A DNA stretch of 64,000 nt, taken from contig JAKZAN010000001.1 of the NCBI GenBank assembly GCA_023053545.1, positions 10,684,565 through 10,748,564 on the forward strand. Reading direction: 5' to 3'. This stretch comes from Lepidurus packardi (lineage: Eukaryota; Arthropoda; Branchiopoda; Notostraca; Triopsidae). Shown piece by piece: positions 55,057 to 64,000 of the stretch (the stretch's first letter is position 1; every line of letters starts with the position of its first letter). Made by a program: the position numbers and the translations under genes. Under the pieces are notes generated by a model, which was given only the letters and a program-made list of their open reading frames with translations, was not told the origin of the DNA and searched no databases.

Positions 55057-55961
55057 ATGGCGTACGCCAACGCGCCAACCAACAATGAATTCTCGGATGG
55101 CGAGCGTGACGTCAACAATGAATTCTCGGATGTCGGGCGTGACGTCAACAATGAATTCTCAGATGACGAACTGACGCGTCAGACGTTCGTTTTTTACGCA
55201 AGCTTCGTACCGAAGCCACGAAGCGCGTCAACGTGTGTATCAAACGAATTGATGCACACACCGCAAACCGCGGCAGCCGCAGCGCACTCGAAGTTCTACG
55301 GCAGCAGCTTTCCGAGGGTCTCAAGGAATGTGCAGACCTTAACAAACGCTACATCACGGCTCGGGGGCTGAAAGACCGCCAAAGAGCGAACGCCGAAGCG
55401 TATTTAACGAAAATAGAGAGAGACGCATTCGCGTCTTTTCTAAATATCGAAGAATATCGTTCCTCACGAGCTAACGACCCTCCATCATCAATCGTATCGC
55501 GCTCGCTTATCTCTTCCCGTTCGTCCCGATCGCCTGCAGAGGGCAGCATCGCGAGCAAATCCTCAAGCATGCGGCATCGGGAATCCCAATTACGCCTTGC
55601 CTCTGCCGAATTGCGTCTCCATCGGTTAAACGAAGACGCCGTAGAAGAGGAGGCCTGCCGAAAAAGGCTAAGGGAAATGCAGATGCAACTTGAGGAAGAG
55701 GAACAGAGAGCACAGTTGGCCCGAGAGAGACGACATTACGAAAATGAAGTCGCCCAACTCCGTTTAGAAGCAAATTCACTACGCGAAGAAGTTGAGGAGG
55801 TAGTTGGAGAGCCTATGCTCATCACGGGGACGGCAACACCTCCTTCCAACGTGTCGCTTGACGTACGAGTGAGTCCAACACACCAAACTGCCCTGGTCCC
55901 CGACAGAAGCGAAACTACTACTCCAGCTTCCACAAACGAGCAACACGTTCTCCGGATTTAG
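55057..55961 (+). pseudogene. BEL/Pao-type gag remnant
   Basis: The start MAYANAPTNNEFSD leads into three 11-residue repeats (NNEFSDxxRDV), then a frameshift, after which RIDAHTANRGSRSALEVLRQ, CADLNKRYITARGLKDRQRA, SFLNIEEYRSSRANDP and a long Arg/Glu coiled coil follow. This matches the design and several motifs of the N-terminal gag of the BEL element at 7624 (a GSRTEL block, YVKSRAND, then a coiled coil). It stops at TAG 55959-55961 before any zinc knuckle; no LTR is seen. A truncated, diverged relative. Confidence 0.6.
55078..55170 (+). repeat. 33-bp in-frame tandem repeat
   Basis: AACAATGAATTCTCGGATG begins three successive 33-bp units (the third partial), so each adds 11 codons without breaking the frame. 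Confidence 0.9.
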
Positions 55962-56074
55962 TTACCAACGTACGTAATGTATCCCGGAGTTAAAAATTTA
56001 CACTAGTGTGTCACTGTCTAACAATGAATTTTTATTTTTTTCAGCTGGTGGAGTGGAAGTGCAAGTTTTAACGT

Positions 56075-56100
56075 TTCTCATCAACTTTCGTTGATGAGAA
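56075..56100. other. Perfect 11-bp hairpin
   Basis: TTCTCATCAAC (56075-56085), loop TTTC, GTTGATGAGAA (56090-56100). Lies just before a telomere-like repeat. Function unknown. Confidence 0.7.
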
Positions 56101-56102
56101 TC

Positions 56103-56203
56103 GCTAACCTAACCTAATCTAACCTAAGCAAACCTATAACTTAACCTCTAACCTAAGCTAACCTAACTTATCCTAACCTAGCCTATCCTAACCTAAACTA
56201 ATT
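56103..56203. repeat. Degenerate CCTAA-type repeat
   Basis: Runs of CTAACCTAACCTAATCTAAC with many variants; the second telomere-like array of the window. The remaining bases to 56624 carry no recognisable gene. Confidence 0.7.
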
Positions 56204-56624
56204 CATTTCCAATCCAACAACAATTTTCAACTCGAGTTACACCCATTTGTCATTCTTTTTCCGAAGAACGTTTTGCAACAATAATACACACTAGTGTCAA
56301 TTTTATCTCCGAGTTCCGAAACTGGAGAACCTGTTGCCTATAGTAGCTTCTACCTATATGATACGTACTTCATCTACGCGAAAAAGAGGTAACCTACAAA
56401 GAAAGATGTGGAAACTGCCATCATTCTACTAGTACTAGGCTTTAGAACGAAGTATTTTTACCCATACCCATTTCGTGTATTCAAATCATGGTTATAAGCT
56501 AGAAAATCATGTGTTCAAAACATCAAATTCATTAACAATCACTTACAAAAATGTCACTGGGATATTAGTACATTTCGTTTCCTTGCTTTCCTAACAAACC
56601 ATGTGCACTATAATTCCTTTTTTT

Positions 56625-57912
56625 TTACTCCCGCAAACTTGATGATACCATGTCCAAGTCTTGTACGTGCGCCAAGAGGTCTGGTTTATTGCCCACCGCT
56701 TCAACCATAGCTTTTTTCACTCGGGCAATCAAGGCTTGCAAAATCTTCTCGTCTTCTGCCAAACTCTTGTTATCTCGCTCTAAACGCTCAATTAACAGAT
56801 GGTTATCCACCTCGCGTTTCTTCTTATTCTGTCTGCTCTTCCGTGATGCTTCATTGTTGCGTTCTCTTGCTTCGGTTACCAAGTCCGCTGGAGATTTGGA
56901 TTCCTTATCGTACGAATTCTTACTATTTCTATTATTTCTATGAGGAGTCGCTCTTGAACTTGGTCTGGAAAACGGAGTTGAGCAAGCTGGTGAATTCACT
57001 CCAGAATCTGTGTTCCCAACACTGGTCGTATCAAAATCCTAAATTATAATTTTTTTTAGTAAGTATTAGAAAGTCATCTTTTAAAAGTTATACCTCTGCG
57101 ATATAGGACAGAAGATCAAAGTTCTGTCCGTTTTCAAGCTCCAGTACAGCATTCGTGACGTCAGGCGTGGAAATTGTCGCGGTATTCTTGTGAAAATCAA
57201 AAATAGGAATATTTAAGTTGTCTTCTAATTTAAGTTTTTTGGGCTTGGAATGTAAGTTGAGATTTAAGCCCGAGTTAGGGCGTTTGTTGGGTGAAGGCGT
57301 GCGAAGTAAATCCTGTATGGTGGCCGTAGACTTGGGCCAATCGTTAATGCAAACCACTTCCGATTCTTGTTCTTCAGTATAATTCTGATTTAAATCGACG
57401 CGCAACTCTTGATTTAAACCGCGTAATTGTGGGCTCAAGTTAGTGTTTAAAGCGCTTAACAGAGGCAAGTTCACGTCAAAATGACCACTTTCAAGACGAG
57501 TTTGAGGATTTTCTGGCAGCTCAGAGACTTCGTGCGATTCCATGTAGCTCTCGAGGGCCAAGCCTAAGCGATCTTCTTCGAATAAGTCGGAAAAATTTAG
57601 AGGAGATGCCGTTGGAACCGACGTAAACATGTCTGTAGCGCCGAAAGTGGCTGGGATTTTGTCGAAATCAGGGTTAGAGTCGAATCCTTCAAACAAAGAG
57701 CAGCTTTCGTCCTCCATGGCTAAAATCGTCGACATGTTTTTGGTGGATGTTGTTGGTAGTGGTGATGACAAGACCGAGCAGTCGTCAGTTTCTAATTGAG
57801 CAACCAATGCTAAAGGGTTCTCGAAAGTAAATGTTTCTTCAGCCCAGGTAGTTTCAATCAAAGGTACCGTCTCCAAAAAGGGATCTATTGGCAAGATGTA
57901 AGTTTGTATCAT
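56625..57912 (-). CDS. bZIP transcription factor (ATF4/Xrp1-like layout, family uncertain)
   Basis: Exons 57912-57094 and 57038-56625 join in phase to 410 residues. Residues 1-273 are acidic and low in structure, as in an activation region (for example NDWPKSTATIQDLLRTPSP). Exon 2 opens with DSGVNS (284-289), which fits the DSGxxS phosphodegron read by beta-TrCP in ATF4. The basic region is RERNNEASRKSRQNKKK (331-347), followed by a leucine zipper (LLIERLERDNKSLAEDEKIL, then LIARVKKAMVEAV) up to about 391. ERNNEASRKSR is unlike true ATF4 and closer to C/EBP-like or arthropod-specific bZIPs, so I give no symbol. It should act as a dimer in the nucleus. Upstream leader introns and small ORFs are described separately. 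Confidence 0.8.
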
Positions 57913-59250
57913 TGAACTTCTTAATCACTTTTTCAATTTAAAAGCGAAGAGTCAATCAATAAGATTAGTGTCACCTGGGTATACAGGGGGCCGCGAGTCA
58001 CCCGTGGCACAAATAGAGGCTGTCAATGTGGCTGTTTTCAATGCATTGGAATCTTCCAGAGACACAGCTAAGATGTAAATCACAGGGAGCGTGGAACCAG
58101 TCATTAACGTGGATGTCGCACATTCCAGTACAGCATTTGACAAGACGGGATTCGAGTTCAGGTCTGGGACAGACGTCAGTTTCAGGTTGTCGAAACATGG
58201 TGCCGGATTGGTAGTATTCTAGTACGTTTATTTAATTCATTAAATAATACTTCTCTATTTTTTAAATTCTATTATATTTGTAAAATTCAAATCATTGATT
58301 TAAGCTTACATTAGTCGGTAATTTTGTCGAATGAATCGTGACTATTATCGGCAAGCTTGACGGGTGCAGGTTGATTCCTGTACCTGTTGATTTAAGGGGA
58401 AATAAATAGCAACGTGATTAGTTACTATTCCTATTTTCGAAAAAAAAATCCGTGCTAAAATGTTAAATAGGCTTACAATGACCCGGTTGCTTAAGAATCG
58501 ATATTTGATTTCCAATTGAAATGTTGGGATCGATACAACCGACTACCCCCCCCCCCCCCCCCCCCACACACACACATAAAAAAGAAGCAATAAAGCTACC
58601 GATTAGACAATGCCTCTTGTTTTGTTGCGCCGGAGGAGCGCTACAAGTCCGGCCTGGGCTTACATGAAATATCAGTGGCTTTTACTTTTGAACGGGATTG
58701 CTTTGTATCGATGTGTATATTGCGCTAGTATGTTTGTATCGATTAATATGCAAGAAAAGAGTGAAAATAACTCACCTGTTATATAAGACGTCGTGCGTTA
58801 ATTAACGCTACTTGGAAACCACTTAAGAGTTCTATTTTTTTCTATCACCCACTGCCGAAAAACACTCAGAAAGTATGTTACGACCCCGAAAAGTCCCCCA
58901 GAAAGCGTAGTGGTCAAAAAGTTGACCCACGACTCCAATGTGTAGTAGGTTGGCTTTATGTCGACCGATAACTTTTCAACACGAAAAAACCCTCTCCTCA
59001 GCCAATAATAAAGGAAGCGCTCGCCAAAACTGCGAAACTTTTAAAGTTTCTTTCGTATTACACGAGTAAAATTACAAACTCTAACTAGACTTTCCGGAAT
59101 CCCAGATAATCACTAAAATCTTGGCTGACGCAACCAGCTGAGGAAGTATAAAGCGAAGCGACACTAAGACAGGACCCGACGCGGGGAAAGACTTTTTTTG
59201 GATAGAACCGGCTATGATGACTGCGGGAGCGTGAGTGATGCAATGCGAGG
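57913..59250 (-). promoter_or_regulatory. Leader exons and uORFs of the bZIP gene
   Basis: The exon holding the start seems to begin at an acceptor CTAG at 58219 (exon base 58218). Before the main ATG it contains two short ORFs: 58198-57998 (66 residues) and 58143-57952 (63 residues, stopping 39 bases before the main ATG). Consensus donors on the minus strand at 58775 (AACAG then GTGAGT) and 58383 (AACAG then GTACAG) suggest two upstream non-coding exons, about 59245-58776 and 58454-58384. Splicing is predicted only from motifs. A C19 run followed by CA repeats (about 58546-58576) lies between them. Confidence 0.45.
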
Positions 59251-59271
59251 CGAGCGGGGCTTAGATGCCCG

Positions 59272-59279
59272 TTTTTATA
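59272..59279 (-). promoter_or_regulatory. TATA box upstream of the bZIP gene
   Basis: Minus strand GGCTATAAAAACGGG. A start about 30 bases downstream (near 59245) would give a first exon ending at the 58776 donor. CCAAT (plus, 59314-59318) and CACGTG (59372-59377) lie further upstream. Confidence 0.5.
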
Positions 59280-59399
59280 GCCCAGTCGCCGGCTGGCTCG
59301 ACGTCAATGTCCGCCAATAACCAAGCCCACTTTTCCGCGTATCAGAGTCGAAGAAGAAAATGAACATGACTCACGTGTCTGGGCTTCAATGAAAAAATT

Positions 59400-61755
59400 C
59401 TATGCAGACTATGTTTCAAGACTATTTAGACTATATTAGTGGCATTAACTTATTTCATTTTATACATTTATCCGTGTTCATATTTATAGATTATCGCTGT
59501 TAATTGTAATTGTCTATTTCATTTGCTCATAAGAAAAAAGTATGGTTTAGTAGTTTAGTACTGCAATTTGTGTCGTTTTAAAGAGCAGAACTTAGTATAT
59601 TAACTTTCACTCGTTTTAAATTAATACTATTTAATGTTACGACAAGAAGAAAATGAGTAGTAAAATATTCATAACAATGCTATAGGCTTTTCCCTTTTTT
59701 ATCACTTTCATCTTCCGTTCTGATAGGTAAAAATGAACGAGGAAAAGTATTGGTTAGATGTTTGGAAATGTGTGCTACGAGAGTTTTTAGGTTAATCTAC
59801 TCGTTTTTTATTTATCAATTTATTTGAAGTTACCAGTTTGCAAATTTCTTTAGTATTTTTCTTATCTTGGGATTTCTATTGAATTTGCAGTTGGATTTGT
59901 TTTGGATGTCTTATTCGCTTGACCTTTCCCATATGTTTGAAAAGGGGCCCGCGTGACATGAACACGTCATTAGGGGCCACGTTCTCAAGCAAAGGTCATT
60001 GAGGTTCACGTGGACTTCACGTGTGCATGTAAACGGTTCGATAAACCTTCAGATTTTTGTAGCTTCGAGTTCCGTTTACTGTAGTTTTTTTTATTATTTG
60101 TAATCAGTTTAGCTGCTGTACGTGTTTTTACTGCCTTGAAAGGTTTACATAGGGGATTAATTAAAATTTAAATAAGCTTAAACGCTTAAAAGGGTTGAAT
60201 AAATAATAATTAAATGAGTTACACTAGCACACGTCTTATTATTATGTCTGTTTGCCAAGGCGTTCTTAAGTTAAAAACCAAATTGAGAGGTGAGATTCAT
60301 GGAAAAGTACAAAGAGTTGGCCTTAAAAAAAGAGTTCTAGAAGTGAAGCTTGATCAGGAGTCTTTATCATCATGACTCAGCTCTTTTTTAGAAAACGGAC
60401 GTAGTTTCCAAGTTGTGAAGCTCCTCCCCTTAATTAAAGAATTAAAGCTAGCTTAAAATTATTTCAGATTATTCAGCTTTGTTCAAATTAGGAATTTCGA
60501 ACTGGATATTTGCAATTTTTGTACAGAGTTTAGTGACTTGAGTTGTCGGGTCAGATGTATCAAGTTCGGGCTGGAATGGCTGGAAAATTCCCCACTCAAG
60601 ACAAACAGGTTTAGTTAGAGTTTTTTTTTAGTATTTTTTACGCGGAAAGATTCCAACACAGAATACGCACATCGAATGGTTAAAGACATTGACCGAGCGA
60701 AGCTTTTTTTTCAAGGAAAAGGGATCCTGGAAAAAACCCCAGCATCGGGTTTCGTATGGTGCGATGCGTGGATGGAAAGGTTGTTTAAGTATCACGATAA
60801 CAATTCTTAGTATCAAAAGATGGTTATGAAAATTCATAAGAAACTCAAAAGGAAAGAAAAAGTTGAAAGAAGGGAACTTTTTAATTTGCGCCCAAACTTG
60901 TTACAAAAAGTTTCGTTGGTCGGGCGTTCCGTGTTGTAAAACCGTGCCAACGGGACTTCCCCTCCTTAAAATTTTTTTTTTACATAAAAAACTCATTACC
61001 ATACAGATGATTAGGGAATGCAAATTCGTCGAGCGAATTTGGATCAAGAAACAAAAGACAAAAATTCCAAAGTTTCCAAGCGCCAAAAATATTGTATTTC
61101 TTCGTTCTTTCTATTAAAAAACGCTAAGAAAACTCCCAAATTTGTGTGTAAACCACGACAGATAAAAAGACACATAGAGGTTTGTTAATAGGATGGACGA
61201 CAGCAAAAGGAAATGAGATTATTTCCATTTTCTTTCTTTTGTAGAGATTATTTATTATTATTGGGAAGTTTGAATGAAATTAAATCCTGACTTTTTCCTT
61301 GTTTTCTTTCTTTTGACAAGGTTTGTATCAATGTGGACTAGAATAATTATTCCATTATATTTTTATCAGGCTCAGTTTCCTTTTCTTATTTTTTTTTTTA
61401 ACACAACGGGGTCGAGATTATTGGACGATAGTCGGTCAGAGTGCAATAACGATCAGACGATTGCAGCTTTATCCGACTCACTAAATAACACATTCACCTA
61501 AAGTGAAAAAAGTATAATTAATTTAGTCATTAATTGTATTTAATTTTTAAATTATTTTAAACAAATTATTATTGTAGTTAATCTGTTATGTTAATCTTTA
61601 TGAATGAGAATCTTATTTTTATTACGCTGTGGTGTTTATAGTTCATGAAGATATTCAATTCATCTAATTGTCTTAATTTAAGCTGATTAACTAATAGTAG
61701 AAAGAAAAATGCAAGAAAATTACCATACGAGAACGACATAGAGAGGGAGGGCGTT
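59400..61755. other. Intergenic, mostly AT-rich, no gene recognised
   Basis: Only short unsupported frames are present. A denser stretch at 59940-60030 has CACGTG at 60007-60012 and 60018-60023 and ACACGTCA near 59963, possible distal regulatory sites. The AT-rich stretch at 60850-61500 shows no homology that I recognise. Confidence 0.5.
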
Positions 61756-64000
61756 TCTAGCAGAGGGAGTGGTTGGTCAACCATTGCTCTAGATTGGATT
61801 CATGTCTTTCCAAGAACTGGACGTTGCTACGAACAGTTTCTAAACTTTGCTGCAGAGAGCGACGACCTGATCCGACATCTTTGGTCTTGAAAAAAGTTTC
61901 AACCTTCAAAGAGTCAAGGATTATTATTTTTCCAATTTTTCAAGTTCTTGAGGTCGTAAGCATTAAGACTTAGGGCTGTAATGCTCCGACATATATAAGT
62001 ATAGATTCTAAAGTTTAATGATATAATTTTCTTTACATGAAATAATTATGCAATTTAATGCAATTTGTTTAATTTGAAAAATAAGAGAAAAGAAATTTTG
62101 TTTCTTTAAAAAAACCCACCTCTTTGAGTTCGAGATGCGTGGTGAATTTGCTGGTAGATACGGTGACTATACTGTTCATGGTAAAAGAGCCCTGGCCAAA
62201 CATTTCTTGGATTTGAACCCAGCGTGACTTTAATTGGCGCCAGACGAGCCACGAGCCTAAAGGATTCTCTGTAACGCTCTCGATTACCACTCGAAAATCT
62301 TGGGGCCGAATGATGTTCTTATCTAAGCTATAGTCCAAATATCTAAAAAATGGGGGAAATTTTTTTTTTTTTCAGAGTCAGTATATTGAAAATACTGTTG
62401 CAAAATCCAAGGTTCGCTCGCTTGGCCCAAGGCTCTAAGTAGAGTGATCTTCTTGGAAGGATCCGTGGTCGTATTACATTGCTCCCAACAATGATCCCAT
62501 TCAACCATTCCGCCGTATTTAATTCCTAGTTAAGACCCAAGCGTTAACGATAAACATTACATAACTTGGAACAACAATTTCTCCTTCGCCTGACTTAAAA
62601 GTAACTATGTAACTCACAAATATTTAAAATAAAAATAGGTATTTCTTAATTTATAAAGTAGAATGCTTTAATGTGTTAATTGTCTTAGCTATTAATTTTA
62701 AAAATATGATTGGTAAAAATTACCTGCGGAATAAACCGTGGTTTGCAAATCGGGGTTAATGGGTTTCTTTTGAAGCATCCATTCTTGGAATAATCTTCTG
62801 GCGTTGAGAACTGCGTCGTCGATTCCAAAATGAACCGCGGCGTCCAAAATAATAACTTGCAGCAATCTGCGTAAAGTAGTTTATTTTGTTTTGTTAAAAG
62901 AAAATTCATATTGAACTAAATTTGAGACAAGAAAAATAAAATCGACTTTGAACTTAAGCTTTTCAAGAATTTCTCTTTCGTTCCTTAAAGGGAAAGAAAA
63001 AAGGAGAAAAGAGACCGAGAATCTTTTATTTTCACCTGCGGACGTGATTTTTAGGAGTTTGCCAACCCAACTCTATATAGGAAGGCCGTAATAATCCTCG
63101 CACTAAACAGTGCCATGCTCGACGAGCGGGTTTGAGGGCGAGGATGGAATCCCAGAGTCGAAAATGGGTTAAGGCTGTGGCCCAGGGAACGTACTCGGTT
63201 TCGTTGACCAGGTACAGTGCCATGGACAAGGGAACTGTCACGTTCAACAATCCAGCCCTATTAATTTTTTTTTTTGTACAAAATATTGTACAACAAGAGT
63301 TTTAAATTCGATATTTCGTTATAATGTATCTATGGGTTGTGCTTTTATATTTTTTAATATAATAAAAAGGAATTACATAAAAAAATGCCTACCTGCTGAG
63401 AGTGAAGGCGTCATCAAGTAAATTAGCCCGATCCGCAGGGGAGAAAACGGTGTAGTTGGTCTGAAGAACGTTCACCAAAGCGAGCCATGTATTCAGGTCA
63501 TAATTGACTCGATAATAGCCTGTCTGGTTCAGGTTCAATTTGACCCACTTTGCGGTGTCGGCGACATCCAGCGTTGCTAAAACACCAGAATAATTACGAA
63601 ACTAATTTAAAAAATACGTTTCAATTTAAAAATTCAGAAAAGAGATTATAACTTTAAAAGAGATTCTGATTGAATCTATGCTAAATACATAAAGAAAAAT
63701 TGACGTCATTCTAAAAATTAATTCCTCAATTTCAGTCTTACCGTTGAAATTAAACATCCAAGAGTGAAGTTCCTTGTTGGGATTGTCGCTCGTGATGTAG
63801 CTAATCGGCACGTACCACTTAGATGGAGGGGCGGGGTCTAGAGGAGCTTCGCTGGTATCAGTCGGTCCTTTTTTCTGTGCTTTGGTCGAAGTCGGAGTCA
63901 TCAGAAAGAATTGTTCTTGGTAAATTAAGAGTTTCCTCGATTCGCGTTTCACGTTGAGAACGGGGAATCCCATTTGCCGATTCCAAGAATCCATTACTGT
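61756..64000 (-). CDS. M1 zinc aminopeptidase (aminopeptidase N / ERAP-like), 3' part
   Basis: Exons 64000-63742 (continues outside), 63577-63393, 63257-63036, 62866-62724, 62525-62396, 62342-62120 and 61903-61756 join in phase and end NHSLC then TAG. Readable family blocks: MDSWNRQMGFPVLNV, KWYVPISYITS, KWVKLNLNQTGYYRVNYD, ADRANLLDDAFTLSRAG, TEYVPWATALTHF, EPWILQQYLDYSLDKNIIRP, LGSWLVWRQLKSRW and GSGRRSLQQSLETVRSNVQF. These are the post-catalytic beta-sandwich and the ERAP1_C helical domain. The gluzincin HEXXH and GAMEN motifs lie upstream of the window. No stop or frameshift is seen. No C-terminal GPI-like hydrophobic tail is evident, so membrane attachment, if any, would be N-terminal. 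Confidence 0.9.

Noticed and set aside
56625-57912. XBP1 as the identity of the bZIP gene
   Set aside because: The basic region ERNNEASRKSR does not match XBP1 (NRVAAQTARDRKK type) and no IRE1-type stem-loop intron was recognised.
60863-61501. Small plus-strand frames between the bZIP and aminopeptidase genes
   Set aside because: Short, AT-rich, no splice support, no family resemblance.
1-64000. CRISPR arrays, operons or bacterial defence systems
   Set aside because: Spliceosomal introns and eukaryotic transposons throughout; the tandem repeats have no spacer structure.

Overview
This is a eukaryotic, almost certainly arthropod, genomic window. Evidence: short (50-70 bp) GT-AG introns, degenerate TTAGG-type telomere-like repeats, and animal gene families. 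Short introns and the transposon mix (Merlin, KDZ, BEL/Pao, Gypsy, I-like LINE, hAT, PIF/Harbinger, THAP) would suit a branchiopod crustacean such as Daphnia, but that is inference. No bacterial features were seen.

Layout. (1) 1-32.8 kb is a tandem array of one segment. Each unit reads: phosphatidylserine decarboxylase (PSD, minus strand), a compact divergent promoter, a dead PLGRKT-like gene (plus), the dead C-terminal half of NOG1/GTPBP4 (plus), and a decayed LTR-element remnant (plus) that abuts the next PSD. Copies 1-3 are nearly identical. The copy 2 to copy 3 period is 5,880 bp. The copy 1 to copy 2 period is 13,384 bp, because copy 1 carries an intact Merlin DNA transposon (8-bp TSD) and an integrase-less BEL/Pao element (5-bp TSD, almost identical LTRs). 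Copy 3 is cut by an I-like LINE. Copy 4 is older, more divergent and internally rearranged; it keeps a MITE that copies 1-3 have mostly lost, and its NOG1 tail holds a hAT element. (2) 32.8-40.7 kb holds a PIF/Harbinger transposase gene beside the last exon of a possible BESS-like partner, then a Gypsy element on the minus strand with only one visible LTR. (3) 40.7-54.7 kb is one KDZ (Kyakuja-Dileera-Zisupton) transposase gene on the plus strand. Its ninth intron, about 11.7 kb, is a nest: a ~190-bp tandem repeat, a THAP element with long inverted repeats, a hAT inside that, and a complete young Gypsy element with identical 111-bp LTRs. (4) 55-56 kb has a BEL-type gag remnant. (5) 56.6-64 kb is ordinary host sequence: a bZIP transcription factor (minus) with a TATA promoter, and the 3' half of an M1 aminopeptidase gene (minus) that runs off the window.

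Only PSD (copies 2 and 3 in full at the C-terminal side), the bZIP factor and the aminopeptidase look like working host genes. Intact-looking mobile genes are the Merlin transposase, the Harbinger transposase, the 1,440-aa Gypsy polyprotein and the 1,517-aa BEL/Pao gag-RT polyprotein (no integrase). Nesting gives a relative order: KDZ gene, then THAP element, then hAT and the short-LTR Gypsy inside it; and in the array, gene decay, then amplification, then Merlin and BEL/Pao insertions into copy 1.
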